Source: Oscillospiraceae bacterium (GTDB taxonomy: Bacteria; Bacillota; Clostridia; Oscillospirales; Oscillospiraceae). From it: a DNA stretch of 33,908 nt. Under the pieces are notes generated by a model that saw nothing but the letters and a program-made list of their open reading frames with translations, did no database searches and was not told the origin of the DNA. The stretch covers positions 1-33,908 of the forward strand of contig JAHHRR010000019.1 in the NCBI GenBank assembly GCA_020025655.1. Direction: 5' to 3'. Below, piece by piece: positions 1-8,286 of the stretch. Both the position numbers and the translations under genes were made by a program. Each line of letters begins with the position of its first letter. Position 1 is the first letter of the stretch.

Positions 1-53
1 GCGCATCCTTGGTAAGGATGAGGTCTCCAGTTCGAATCTGGATAGCAGCTCCA
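1..53 (+). tRNA. tRNA-Thr (GGT), 3' part, cut by the window edge
   Basis: The sequence begins at the end of the D-stem and runs through the anticodon stem-loop (loop TTGGTAA, anticodon GGT), the T-arm with TTCGAAT, the 3' acceptor strand TAGCAGC, discriminator T and an encoded CCA (51-53). It is identical to the 3' part of the complete tRNA-Thr at 252-327. An intrinsic terminator follows directly. Confidence 0.95.
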
Positions 54-86
54 AAGCTCAAAGAACTTTGTTCTTTGAGCTTTTTT
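1..86 (+). repeat. Direct repeat copy 1: tRNA-Thr 3' part plus terminator
   Basis: Bases 1-86 match 275-360 without a mismatch. The repeat spans the tRNA-Thr body and its terminator, and identity stops in the T-tract. The left copy is cut by the window edge, so the repeat may be longer. Confidence 0.9.
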
Positions 87-87
87 T
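54..87 (+). terminator. Intrinsic terminator after the first tRNA-Thr
   Basis: A 13-bp stem (AAGCTCAAAGAAC, 54-66, with 70-82) closes a three-base loop, and T residues continue to 87. The same hairpin is repeated after the second tRNA-Thr. Confidence 0.9.
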
Positions 88-100
88 CTTTGAAAACCTA

Positions 101-129
101 TTGACAAATGACGAAAAATTTGTTATATT
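101..129 (+). promoter_or_regulatory. Sigma-A promoter of the tRNA-Asp/tRNA-Thr unit
   Basis: A perfect -35 TTGACA (101-106), a 17-bp spacer and -10 TATATT (124-129) end 11 bases before tRNA-Asp. Together with the terminators at 54-87 and 328-361 this delimits a two-tRNA transcript. Confidence 0.85.
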
Positions 130-140
130 AGCGGAGCTGT

Positions 141-217
141 GGCCGAGTGGTTCAGCTGGTTAGAACGCCGGCCTGTCACGCCGGAGGTCGAGGGTTCAAG
201 TCCCTTCTCGGTCGCCA
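141..217 (+). tRNA. tRNA-Asp (GTC)
   Basis: A complete cloverleaf: acceptor GGCCGAG pairs with CTCGGTC, D-arm GTTC/GAAC, anticodon stem CCGGC/GCCGG with loop CTGTCAC (anticodon GTC), T-loop GTTCAAGTC, and an encoded CCA at 215-217. Confidence 0.97.
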
Positions 218-220
218 CAC

Positions 221-245
221 TATGCCCCTTACTTTAAGGGGCATA
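221..245 (+). other. Hairpin between tRNA-Asp and tRNA-Thr
   Basis: A perfect 10-bp stem (TATGCCCCTT with its complement at 236-245) closes a five-base loop. Only a short T run follows, so it may be a processing signal or weak terminator rather than a strong terminator. Confidence 0.5.
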
Positions 246-251
246 AGCTTT

Positions 252-360
<109 letters not shown>

Positions 361-383
361 CTTTTTCTTCATAAAATGCAATA

Positions 384-419
384 AAAACAGCGCCTTCATT
401 TAAGTGAAGGCGCTGTTTT
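384..419 (-). terminator. Terminator of the flavodoxin gene (bidirectional)
   Basis: A 15-bp perfect stem (384-398 with 405-419) closes a six-base loop, flanked by A and T runs on both sides. It lies 25 bases past the flavodoxin stop codon. Confidence 0.9.
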
Positions 420-443
420 GGCTTTATATAAATAAAGTTCTGC

Positions 444-986
444 TTAGATTATGGAAGTAAAGCTGATTCCAAGCTCTTTGCAGCGGCGGTAGAGATAAAC
501 TCTCTCATTGAAGCGTTCTGCGGCAAGCTGGCACTCGGCAGCGGTGGGATGTGAGCTGATGACCTCCCAGCGGATTTCCTTCTGCTCGGTAGGAGTGTGG
601 GGATAATCGGGAACCTGACCCTTCATAAGCTCAGGTGACACAGCACCGTTGCAGACAAAGGAGCCGATAATATCGTTACTGTCTTTTAAGATGTTCTCAG
701 CAGTCTCGAGGGTGGAGTGGGCATATGCGGTGTCGGCATAGTAACCGAGGGTGCAGAAAATACCGACTGCTTTATTTTTGATGGTTTTAAGGAATTCCTG
801 AAAATCTTCATTAGGACCGCTGGATATACCCCAGTAGCCGACCAGAATAATGTCTCCGTCAAGAACGGGGACTCCGTCTTTAAAGTTATGAATGGATTTT
901 TCTTCAACCTTGAGTCCGTCGTAAATGGATTTTGCAAGCTTTTCGGTGCTTCCTGTGAGGCTGTAATATATAATCTGTACTTTCAT
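444..986 (-). CDS. Flavodoxin family protein
   Basis: A 180-residue soluble protein that probably binds FMN and carries electrons; its redox partner is unknown. The N-terminus is a flavodoxin beta strand followed by a phosphate-binding loop (SLTGST, residues 9-14). Later strands (DGDIILVGYW, KAVGIFCTLG) and an aromatic-rich segment (GYYADTAYAHS) fit the isoalloxazine-binding loops. The length is normal for the single-domain family and no other domain or membrane segment is seen. The start is supported by AGGAGG seven bases upstream. It has its own promoter and terminator and is divergent from sbcDC, so it appears monocistronic. Family assignment is firm; the physiological role is not. Confidence 0.85.
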   Translation of the reverse strand: MKVQIIYYSLTGSTEKLAKSIYDGLKVEEKSIHNFKDGVPVLDGDIILVGYWGISSGPNEDFQEFLKTIKNKAVGIFCTLGYYADTAYAHSTLETAENILKDSNDIIGSFVCNGAVSPELMKGQVPDYPHTPTEQKEIRWEVISSHPTAAECQLAAERFNERVYLYRRCKELGISFTSII

Positions 987-1022
987 TTTCTACCTCCTGT
1001 GGAAAATTTATCTTATGTGTTT

Positions 1023-1051
1023 ATTATACTAGCGCCTATGGGTGATTACAA
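1023..1051 (-). promoter_or_regulatory. Sigma-A promoter of the flavodoxin gene
   Basis: On the minus strand: -35 TTGTAA (1046-1051), 17-bp spacer, -10 TATAAT (1023-1028), 37 bases upstream of the start codon. Confidence 0.75.
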
Positions 1052-1225
1052 TAACAAACTGTAAACTGTATGTGTACTCTGCACTGCCTGCTGACAGCTG
1101 CGGGGATGCAGGTGGTGAATTTCTGGACAGCAGAGAGTTTGAAACTTTAAGTCAAAATGGTTTTGTGGTAAAATCCGGTATAAGAGATGATTGTATACTC
1201 AGCTTAGGAAAGGAAGAAATGAATT

Positions 1226-2359
1226 ATGAAGCTAATCCACACATCCGACTGGCATTTCGGAATGTCTGTCGGAACTGAGAATTATGAGGACTGTCAGAGG
1301 TATTTTCTTTCAGAGCTTTATAAGCTTATAAAAACTGAGAATGTTGAAGCTGTGCTGTGCGCAGGGGATATTTACGACTCCGGTGTAACAAATGCGGAGG
1401 CGATACGGCTTTTCAATGATGCTGCAACGGCACTTTGCACAGAGCTTAAAGTCAAGTTTATTCTTATAGCGGGAAATCATGACAGTGCGGCCCGTCTCTC
1501 CTCCTGCTCGGAGCTGCTGAAAAGCGCAGGTATGTATGTTTCCGGAAGTCTCAAGAGAGATATAGAGCCGGTTTTGCTGGATGACGGAAAGGTTGCGGTT
1601 TATTGCATCCCGTTCTTTAACAGGGATGAGGTTACAGCACTGTTTCCTGAAAAGAGGGATGAAATACATACTCAGGAGGATGCACATAGAATCGTCTGCC
1701 AGCATATAAGAGAGACTATGGATCCCAAACACAGAAATATTGTAATGAGCCATGCCTATATTGTAAATGCGGAGCTTTCTGATTCCGACCGTTCGGCAAA
1801 GGTGGGTTCTGCTACTGCGGTTTCAAAAGACGTATTTCAGGGCTTTGACTATGTAGCTTTGGGACACATCCATAAGCCTCAGGTTATCTCACCTGCAATC
1901 CGTTACAGCGGAAGCCCTGTGAAGTATTCGTTTGGCAGCGAAGAAACGCAGGACAAGGGCGTTGTTTTGATAGACACAGATACTATGGAGCAGCGCTTTG
2001 TTGTGCTTCCCATGCTGAGAGACAGAAAGACAGTGACCGGAAGCTATGATGAAATCATGGCAAGAGACGATATAAAGGACGATTATCTGCGAATCCGCCT
2101 GACGGACAGGTATGCAGGCCTTGAAATCCAGTCAGAGCTTAAAGAAAAATTCCCGTATCTTCTGGAGCTTACGGGAATAAGCCTTACGTCAGATGATGAG
2201 CAGTCGTCACTTTCGGTTGAGGAGCTTGAAAGTCTGGATGAGACGGATATAATGATTAAATTCCTTGCGGAGAACTACGGAGCTGAGCCTACTGAGGAAC
2301 AGGTAAAGCTTTTCCGTCAGATACTGGAGGAATGTGACAGGGAGGATGATTTGGGATGA
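1226..2359 (+). CDS. sbcD: Exonuclease subunit SbcD
   Basis: The 377-residue nuclease subunit of SbcCD (bacterial Mre11), which with SbcC cleaves DNA hairpins and blocked double-strand ends. The metallophosphoesterase motifs are all present: SDWH (D8, H10), AGDIYD (D48), GNHD (84-86), a histidine in the segment VMSHAYI, and GHIH (213-216). The capping region follows. The chosen ATG has AGGAAAGGAAG upstream. No clean promoter was found in the 1052-1225 gap, although TATACT at 1194-1199 could be a -10. The stop overlaps the sbcC start (ATGA), so the two are translationally coupled, matching the 2:2 complex. Confidence 0.96.
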   Translation: MKLIHTSDWHFGMSVGTENYEDCQRYFLSELYKLIKTENVEAVLCAGDIYDSGVTNAEAIRLFNDAATALCTELKVKFILIAGNHDSAARLSSCSELLKSAGMYVSGSLKRDIEPVLLDDGKVAVYCIPFFNRDEVTALFPEKRDEIHTQEDAHRIVCQHIRETMDPKHRNIVMSHAYIVNAELSDSDRSAKVGSATAVSKDVFQGFDYVALGHIHKPQVISPAIRYSGSPVKYSFGSEETQDKGVVLIDTDTMEQRFVVLPMLRDRKTVTGSYDEIMARDDIKDDYLRIRLTDRYAGLEIQSELKEKFPYLLELTGISLTSDDEQSSLSVEELESLDETDIMIKFLAENYGAEPTEEQVKLFRQILEECDREDDLG

Positions 2360-5046
2360 AACCTGTATCCTTGAGTTTTAAATGCTTCGGCCCTTATTTA
2401 AAAGAGCAGAAAATTGATTTTACAGCCCTGGAAAAGAACGGACTGTTTTTAATATGCGGTGAGACGGGTTCGGGCAAAACGACTATCCTTGATGCGATGT
2501 GCTATGCACTTTACGGAAGATCAAGCGGCGGACTCAGAGGGGATTTGTCTGTGATGCGCTGCAAGCTTGCCACACCTGCCGACGAGACTTCTGTTGAATT
2601 TATTTTCGATGTAGGTGATAACCGCTACCGGTTTTACCGGCGTATAAAGCCCAAAAATAAAAAAAGCGGCAGCAGCGATGGCGTAAAACTTTCCCTTTCA
2701 AAGGATTTCAATACCATATGTGAGTGCGAAATGTGGGATGGAAGCAGCTTCGTGCCGTTTCCTGACGGTAAGGACAAGAGCAGCTATGTGGATAAAAAGG
2801 CTGAGGAAATAATAGGCCTTAACTATGACCAGTTCAGACAGGTAATAATTCTGCCTCAGGGACAGTTTGAAAAGCTGCTGGTGTCGGAATCCAAGGATAA
2901 GGAAGTAATACTGGAAACCCTTTTCCACGCCGAGCGCTGGAAAAATATTTCTGCCAAGCTCTATGAAAAGGCTGACAGCCAGAGTAAGGAGCTGGATAAG
3001 GAAAAGCTCCTGCTTGATGCAAAGCTTAACCGCTATAACTGCCGGAATGTTGAAAACCTGAAAGAAAAAGCGGCGGAAACTGCGGAAAAGGCCGAGAATC
3101 TGAAGGTTCAGCTAAAGACTTTAACAGAGAATGTGGATAAGCTTAAAGCTGAGAAGGAAAAGCTTCTTCTCCAGAATAAGGACTTTGAGGAGCTGGAGAG
3201 GCGTCTTAACAAGTATAACTCCCTTCTTCCCCGGCAGGCAGCGTTTTATAATGAGGAGAAATTCCTTGAGCGCTCCGATGCGGCGGATAAAATCTCACCT
3301 CAGTATGAGGAATATCTGGATGCCCTTAGAAACAAAGACTGGTACACGGATGACTTAAAAAAAGAAACCGCAAGAAAAACGGCGGCAGAGGGCGAATATT
3401 TAAGAGCTGTTGAAAATAAGAATATTCACGAGCAGAAGCGCCCCGTGTTTGAAGAGGGTAAGGCCTATCTGGTACTGCTTCAGAACGCAGAGGGGCTTTA
3501 CAGATCTCTTGCAATGAAGCAGACAGATGCCAATAATGCACAGCAGGAGCTTTGGAATAAAAAGAGAAGTGCGGACGAGGCCGAGAGGGCGTTTATAAAG
3601 GCAAGGACAGACTGGGAAAACGCCATATGCCATCAGCGTGATGCAAGGGCGAAATATGAAGATACGCAGAATAGATATCTTGAGGGAATAGGAAGCGTGC
3701 TTGCCCAGCAGCTTCAGCAGGGTATGCCCTGCCCTGTGTGCGGAAGCCTCCACCATCCCCGGCCTGCCATGGTATCAGAGGGAAGCGTAAGTGAACAAGA
3801 GCTTAATTATTTTGAAAAGCAGAAAAATGCGGCCGACCAGCAGGAGGAGAGAATCCGTGGACTTTTAAACATGGCTGAAAACCGCGTCAATTCTGCAAGG
3901 GGACTACTGGCAGATGCACAGCAAAAAGAGGCCTTTGCCAGAGCGGATTATGAAAAGACCCTTTCCATGCGTATAGAGGGTGTGGAAAATGAGCAGCAGA
4001 GACAGAATGAAATTTACAGGTACAGTATAGCTGTTGATAATTATATAAAAGCCGATCAGCAGGTGCAGGAAATAGTAAACAATGCAGCCACAAATCTTAA
4101 AAGTGCGGAAAGTAATGTTGAAAAGTCCGGAGAGCTTGCAAGAAATGCAAATGAGATTTTTCAGCAGAAGCTGGAAGGCTTCTCGGCTGCTCTTGCACAG
4201 GCAGGCTTTGCAGATGACAGGGAATATTTAAGCTTCCGCATAGAGCCTGCGGCAAAGAATCAGCGCCGCAGCATCCTCATAGGCTTTAAGACGGAACTTG
4301 ACGCCGCAAAAAAGGCCTGCGAGGAAATGCAGAGCCTGCTTGCGGGCAGGGAAAAGCCCGATGTAAAGGCCGCACAGGATAAGCTGGGAGAGGCCGAAAG
4401 GCTCAAGGATGCGGTAAACAGCGAGTATATTCTTACAAACGACAGCCTCGGCGATATGAACAAGGACATAAAAGAGCTTGAAAAGCGCTTTGCAGCTTAT
4501 GAGAAAAACAGGCTTTCAAACACTGATATGCTGGCATTTGCAAAACGGCTCAGGGGAGATACAGGCGTGAGCCTGCAGCGCTATGTACTGGGTGTTATGC
4601 TGAGTTCAATAACTGTCGAGGCAAACAGGCTTCTTAAAACTGTTTACGGAGGAAGATATCAGCTGTACCGCAGCAATGAGGCCTCGGGTTCTTCCCATAA
4701 ACGGGGCCTTGAGCTTGAGGTAGGGGACAGCAGCGGCCGCAGAAGTGTTACAACACTTTCCGGCGGCGAGAAGTTTCTGCTTTCGCTGAGCCTTGCAATC
4801 GGACTTTCCACTGTGGTTCAGGCTCAGGGCAGCGGAGTGAAGCTTGAAGCAATGTTTATAGACGAAGGCTTCGGTTCGCTTGACAGAAACTCCATAGATG
4901 ATGCACTGGATGTTTTGCAGGGAGTAAAGCGAAACGCCTGCCTTGTGGGAATAATCTCTCATGTGGAAAGACTTTCAGAAACTATACCGGCTAAGATTGA
5001 AATAGAAAAGACAAAAGACGGAAGCCAGTGCAGAATATCCTGCTGA
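2356..5046 (+). CDS. sbcC: Exonuclease subunit SbcC (SMC-like ATPase)
   Basis: An 896-residue Rad50-type ATPase that pairs with SbcD in the cytoplasm. Walker A is GETGSGKT (35-42). Two long, highly charged coiled-coil arms follow, separated by a zinc hook CPVC (459-462). The C-terminal half carries the ABC signature LSGGE (801-805), Walker B ending in IDEGFG (835-840), D-loop SLD (841-843) and H-loop histidine 869. All parts needed for ATP hydrolysis and hook dimerisation are intact, and the length is within the somewhat short Firmicute range. Translation starts inside the sbcD stop (4-base overlap) and transcription ends at the hairpin at 5074-5107. Confidence 0.96.
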   Translation: MKPVSLSFKCFGPYLKEQKIDFTALEKNGLFLICGETGSGKTTILDAMCYALYGRSSGGLRGDLSVMRCKLATPADETSVEFIFDVGDNRYRFYRRIKPKNKKSGSSDGVKLSLSKDFNTICECEMWDGSSFVPFPDGKDKSSYVDKKAEEIIGLNYDQFRQVIILPQGQFEKLLVSESKDKEVILETLFHAERWKNISAKLYEKADSQSKELDKEKLLLDAKLNRYNCRNVENLKEKAAETAEKAENLKVQLKTLTENVDKLKAEKEKLLLQNKDFEELERRLNKYNSLLPRQAAFYNEEKFLERSDAADKISPQYEEYLDALRNKDWYTDDLKKETARKTAAEGEYLRAVENKNIHEQKRPVFEEGKAYLVLLQNAEGLYRSLAMKQTDANNAQQELWNKKRSADEAERAFIKARTDWENAICHQRDARAKYEDTQNRYLEGIGSVLAQQLQQGMPCPVCGSLHHPRPAMVSEGSVSEQELNYFEKQKNAADQQEERIRGLLNMAENRVNSARGLLADAQQKEAFARADYEKTLSMRIEGVENEQQRQNEIYRYSIAVDNYIKADQQVQEIVNNAATNLKSAESNVEKSGELARNANEIFQQKLEGFSAALAQAGFADDREYLSFRIEPAAKNQRRSILIGFKTELDAAKKACEEMQSLLAGREKPDVKAAQDKLGEAERLKDAVNSEYILTNDSLGDMNKDIKELEKRFAAYEKNRLSNTDMLAFAKRLRGDTGVSLQRYVLGVMLSSITVEANRLLKTVYGGRYQLYRSNEASGSSHKRGLELEVGDSSGRRSVTTLSGGEKFLLSLSLAIGLSTVVQAQGSGVKLEAMFIDEGFGSLDRNSIDDALDVLQGVKRNACLVGIISHVERLSETIPAKIEIEKTKDGSQCRISC

Positions 5047-5073
5047 ACATTCAGCATTAAAAGCAGATACTAA

Positions 5074-5107
5074 AAAACGGAGTGTATCATAAGATACACT
5101 CCGTTTT
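5074..5107 (+). terminator. Shared terminator of sbcDC and the NhaC-type gene
   Basis: A 15-bp perfect stem (AAAACGGAGTGTATC, 5074-5088, with 5093-5107) and an ATAA loop, with A and T runs either side. It lies between convergent genes and can work in both directions. Confidence 0.9.
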
Positions 5108-5134
5108 ACTGTTTTATGTTTCTATTCGGAAGCC

Positions 5135-6763
5135 TTAGGCCTCAACATTCTTTCTGCGAACAACAGTGCGGATTACGAATACGGTTGCAACAGTGAGAAC
5201 TGTGGAAATAGGCAGGCAGACAAAGGGGTTGGGTACAAAGCCTGCAATAAGGAAGGATACAAAGGAAATTGCCGCAACGGTAATTGCATATGGCAGCTGA
5301 GTTGAGACGTGCTCAACATGGTTGCAGCGTGCTCCGGCAGAGGCCATGATGGTGGTGTCGGATATAGGTGAGCAGTGGTCGCCGCAGACAGCACCTGCAA
5401 GGCAGGCTGAAATGCCGACGAAAAGCAGGGGAGAGCTTTCGGGGAAAATGCTTGTAACAATGGGGATGAGAATACCGAAAGTACCCCATGAAGTGCCGGT
5501 TGCAAAAGCAAGCAGGCAGGCAACAACAAAGATTATTGCAGGGAGGAATGCGAAAAGACCGTCAGCGGCAGTCTGCATAAGAGCGAAAACGTACTCTCTT
5601 GCTTCAAGAAGAGTTGTCATGTTTTTAAGACTGGTTGCAAAGGTAAGAATAAGAACTGCGGGAACCATCGCAATAAATCCTTTGGGGATGCAGTCCATAG
5701 CTTCGGTGAAGCTTATAAGCTTGCGGGCAATGAGGTAAATGAAAATAAGAACCAGAGCAACAAGACCGCCCCAGGGCAGACCCACAAATGCATCGGTATT
5801 TCCGAATGCAGCAACAAAATCGCCTGCGCACTCAGTACCGCCGGAAATGTCGGTGCCGAAGAAACCGCCTACATAAAGAAGGCCGATTACACAGGATACA
5901 ACAAGGATAATAACCGGCAGTAACAGGTCGATAACACGGCCGTTTTCGTTTGCCTCGATTTCCTCTTCACCGGAAGCCTCGGAAAGGGTACCCAGATTGC
6001 CCTTTGCGGCTTCAAGCTCAGCCTGTGCCATTTTGCCGTAGTCAAAGCCCATGACAGAAAGGGTAATTATAAATACCAGAGTCATGAGGGAGTAGAAGTT
6101 GAAGGGGATTGCATTGACGAAAAGCTCAATGCCGCTGTAACTTGTCTGGTCAACACAGCCTGCAACAGCTGCGGCCCAGGATGAAATGGGAGCTATCATG
6201 CACACAGGTGCTGCGGTAGAATCTATAAGATAGGCGAGCTTTACACGGGAGATACGCTTACTGTCGGTGAGCGGGCGCATGACAGAGCCTACTGTCAGGC
6301 AGTTAAAATAGTCATCAATAAAGATAAGCACGCCCAGCGCAAAGGTTGCAAGGCAGGCACCGGCTTTGCTTTTTACATGAACAGATGCCCAGCGGCCGAA
6401 AGCCTGAGAGCCGCCTACACGGTTTACAAGCGCAACGATAATTCCCAGAATAATCAGGAATATAAATATACCGGCGCTGCCTTCAACGGACTTAATAAGA
6501 CCGTCGTTTACAACAGCGGTAAGGGTTCCGGTAAAGGAAAATTCAGAATACATTATGGCACCGAGAACGATACCGATAAAGAGGGAGGAGTAAACCTCCT
6601 TTGTGATAAGGGCCAGAGCGATTGCAATAACAGGGGGAACCAGAGCCCATGCGGTGCCGATAAGGCTGCCTTCAGCAGCTGAAATCTTTGCCGCAGCCAT
6701 TACAGCCACGATTACGATTGCCGCAATTATCAGAGTGATATTGCGGGATTTGTTTTTGCTCAT
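5135..6763 (-). CDS. NhaC-family antiporter, probable lysine transporter (LysW type)
   Basis: A 542-residue polytopic membrane protein of the Na+/H+ antiporter NhaC family. About a dozen hydrophobic segments are visible, starting after a basic N-terminus (MSKNKSRN). Family-typical stretches include ALITKEVYSSLFIGIVLG, FIDDYFNCLTVGSVMRPLTD, STAAPVCMIAPISSWAA and GDHCSPISDTTIMAS. A glutamate-rich loop near residues 255-275 separates the halves. The start has GGAGA seven bases upstream. The gene lies behind a lysine riboswitch and terminator. NhaC-like genes under lysine riboswitches have been proposed as lysine transporters (LysW), and that is my preferred reading over a housekeeping sodium antiporter. 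The family is seen in the sequence; the substrate is inferred from regulation. Confidence 0.88.
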   Translation of the reverse strand: MSKNKSRNITLIIAAIVIVAVMAAAKISAAEGSLIGTAWALVPPVIAIALALITKEVYSSLFIGIVLGAIMYSEFSFTGTLTAVVNDGLIKSVEGSAGIFIFLIILGIIVALVNRVGGSQAFGRWASVHVKSKAGACLATFALGVLIFIDDYFNCLTVGSVMRPLTDSKRISRVKLAYLIDSTAAPVCMIAPISSWAAAVAGCVDQTSYSGIELFVNAIPFNFYSLMTLVFIITLSVMGFDYGKMAQAELEAAKGNLGTLSEASGEEEIEANENGRVIDLLLPVIILVVSCVIGLLYVGGFFGTDISGGTECAGDFVAAFGNTDAFVGLPWGGLVALVLIFIYLIARKLISFTEAMDCIPKGFIAMVPAVLILTFATSLKNMTTLLEAREYVFALMQTAADGLFAFLPAIIFVVACLLAFATGTSWGTFGILIPIVTSIFPESSPLLFVGISACLAGAVCGDHCSPISDTTIMASAGARCNHVEHVSTQLPYAITVAAISFVSFLIAGFVPNPFVCLPISTVLTVATVFVIRTVVRRKNVEA

Positions 6764-6782
6764 TTTAACATCTCCATAAAAT

Positions 6783-6815
6783 AAAAAATTGAGTCATGAT
6801 ACTGTCATGACTCAA
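6783..6815 (-). terminator. Riboswitch expression-platform terminator
   Basis: An 11-bp stem TTGAGTCATGA/TCATGACTCAA (6789-6799 with 6805-6815), five-base loop, followed on the minus strand by six U. It lies between the lysine aptamer and the ribosome binding site, which is the layout of transcriptional attenuation. Confidence 0.88.
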
Positions 6816-6835
6816 CGTATATTTTACGAAGTGCC

Positions 6836-6997
6836 ATGATAGCTCTCCGTCGGCTGACGGCAGTTGAACAGATATTATCTGCACACCCAGGTATCAGTAC
6901 TTCAGGCAAATACCGACCCTTCGGCGGAATCTCCTTTCAATTCCCGGCGGCCTGCGCTTATGGGGAATTTACTCTTATCATCCGCATCCTCTATCAT
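6836..6997 (-). promoter_or_regulatory. Lysine riboswitch (L box) aptamer
   Basis: Read on the minus strand, helix P1 is ATGATAG (from 6997) with CTATCAT (ending 6836). Inside are the conserved family blocks: AGAGGATGCGGATGATAAGAG, GAAAGGAG, GCCGAAGG, a central hairpin ending in CCTGGGTG, and the 3' block ACTGCCGTCAG followed by GACGGAGAGCTATC. Order and spacing match the five-helix lysine aptamer. By family knowledge, lysine binding stabilises P1 and lets the downstream terminator form, switching the antiporter gene off when lysine is abundant. Confidence 0.93.
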
Positions 6998-7010
6998 AAC
7001 TTGGACTTGT

Positions 7011-7040
7011 ATTATATACACTTTCGGGTGAAAATGTCAA
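7011..7040 (-). promoter_or_regulatory. Sigma-A promoter of the riboswitch-antiporter transcript
   Basis: Perfect -35 TTGACA (7035-7040) and -10 TATAAT (7011-7016) on the minus strand with an 18-bp spacer, just upstream of the aptamer. Confidence 0.88.
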
Positions 7041-7167
7041 CAGCTGCACGGATTTTTGCAGATAATACGGAAAAAAGGCTGCATAGAGCAGAATAATACA
7101 GAGAGATTGGACTATTTCGGCGGCAAAGAAACAGCATTATTGCAAACGCCCCACAGAATTTTATCCC

Positions 7168-7196
7168 TTGCAGCAGGCAGAACCCTGTGATATTCT
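7168..7196 (+). promoter_or_regulatory. Putative promoter of the short pyruvate kinase gene
   Basis: -35 TTGCAG (7168-7173), 17-bp spacer, -10 TATTCT (7191-7196), 31 bases before the start codon. Between this and the divergent promoter at 7011-7040, bases 7041-7167 show nothing else I can name. Confidence 0.5.
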
Positions 7197-7227
7197 AAAT
7201 GTACCAATAAAAACAGGAGAAATATAA

Positions 7228-8223
7228 ATGCTTGAAATTTATGGTACAATCGGCCCTAAGTGTGCCGATGTTGAGATACTTAAAGAAATGTTCAGCGAGG
7301 GAATGAGCGGAGTCAGGCTCAACCTTTCCCATGTAAGCCTGAAAGAGGCAGAGGATCAGATCAAGATGCTGAAGGCCGCCGCAGAAAAAAGCGGCAGGGA
7401 CTTTGAGCTTTTGATTGATATGCAGGGACCGGAGCTTAGAATCGGACAATTAACAGAGCCTGCTGAACTCAAGGACGGAGAAATATGCACACTGGGTCAG
7501 GGAGGAATCCCCGTTCCGGAAATTACCGTTCCGTACATGGTAAAGGGACAGCAGATTTTACTGGATGACGGCAAGCTTCTGCTGGAGATTACGGAAAACT
7601 GCGGAGAATATGCACTTGCAAGAGTGCTGAGAGGAGGAATCCTCAGAGGTAAAAAGAGCATTGCACTCCCCGGTGCGGAAATTTATCCCCCTGCACTTAC
7701 TGCAAGCGATAAAGAAAATCTTTCACAGGCGGTTAAATACGGAGTCAGCGCAGTAATGCAGCCGTTTGTAAGAAATGCAGATGATTTGAAGCAGCTGCGT
7801 CAGGAGCTTAAAAAGCACGGCGGTGAAAACATCCGCATTTTTGCAAAGATAGAGAATCTTGCAGGCGTAAAAGAGCTGAGCGGGATTATGGCAGAGGCAG
7901 ACGAGATAGTAATTGCAAGAGGCGATTTAGGTAATGCCATGCCGCTGTATGAGCTTCCTGCCTATCAGAAAATAATAGCTGCCGAGTGCAGAAAGGCGGC
8001 CAAGCCCTTTATGGTTGTCACTCAGATGCTGGCATCTATGGAACACAGCCCTGTTCCTACAAGGGCAGAGGTAAGCGATATCTTCAATGCTGTTCTGGAC
8101 GGCGCAGCATCTGTTATGGTTACAGGTGAGACAGCGGTGGGAGATTATCCTGTGGAGGTAATAAAATACCTTAAAAAAACCGCAGATGCGGCACAGAATT
8201 TTTTGGAAAATCAATTTTGTTGA
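7228..8223 (+). CDS. pyk: Short pyruvate kinase lacking the C-terminal domain
   Basis: A 331-residue protein covering only the catalytic part of pyruvate kinase (phosphoenolpyruvate + ADP to pyruvate + ATP). Active-site motifs are present: GVRLNLSH (R30, N32, S34), DMQGPELR (64-71), LDDG in the B domain (112-115), KIEN with catalytic lysine K207, ARGDLGN (230-236), PTRAEVSD (277-284) and TGETAVGDYP (299-308). The usual C-terminal domain of about 120 residues, which binds effectors and helps form the tetramer, is absent; the reading frame ends at a normal stop. The start has AGGAGA eight bases upstream. It could be a functional minimal enzyme, a paralogue of a full-length one elsewhere, or a related lyase-like enzyme. 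Confidence 0.85.
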   Translation: MLEIYGTIGPKCADVEILKEMFSEGMSGVRLNLSHVSLKEAEDQIKMLKAAAEKSGRDFELLIDMQGPELRIGQLTEPAELKDGEICTLGQGGIPVPEITVPYMVKGQQILLDDGKLLLEITENCGEYALARVLRGGILRGKKSIALPGAEIYPPALTASDKENLSQAVKYGVSAVMQPFVRNADDLKQLRQELKKHGGENIRIFAKIENLAGVKELSGIMAEADEIVIARGDLGNAMPLYELPAYQKIIAAECRKAAKPFMVVTQMLASMEHSPVPTRAEVSDIFNAVLDGAASVMVTGETAVGDYPVEVIKYLKKTADAAQNFLENQFC

Positions 8224-8248
8224 TTATCCGAGCTGAAGCTGTTATAAT
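8220..8248 (+). promoter_or_regulatory. Promoter of the DivIVA-like gene
   Basis: -35 TTGATT (8220-8225), 17-bp spacer, consensus -10 TATAAT (8243-8248). The -35 overlaps the pyruvate kinase stop codon. Confidence 0.75.
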
Positions 8249-8286
8249 TTATCTATTAAATAATTCTAATCCGATTGGAGAACACT

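Noticed and set aside
1042..1278. A 78-codon plus-strand open frame overlapping the sbcD start
   Set aside because: It overlaps the flavodoxin promoter and the first 50 bases of sbcD in another frame, lacks a ribosome binding site, and its translation looks non-coding.
6836..7096. An 86-codon plus-strand frame in the intergenic region
   Set aside because: It is the complement of the lysine riboswitch and its promoter, which explain the sequence fully.
8275..8286. TTG start for the DivIVA-like gene
   Set aside because: It would overlap the GGAG that serves the ATG at 8287, so the ATG is the better start.
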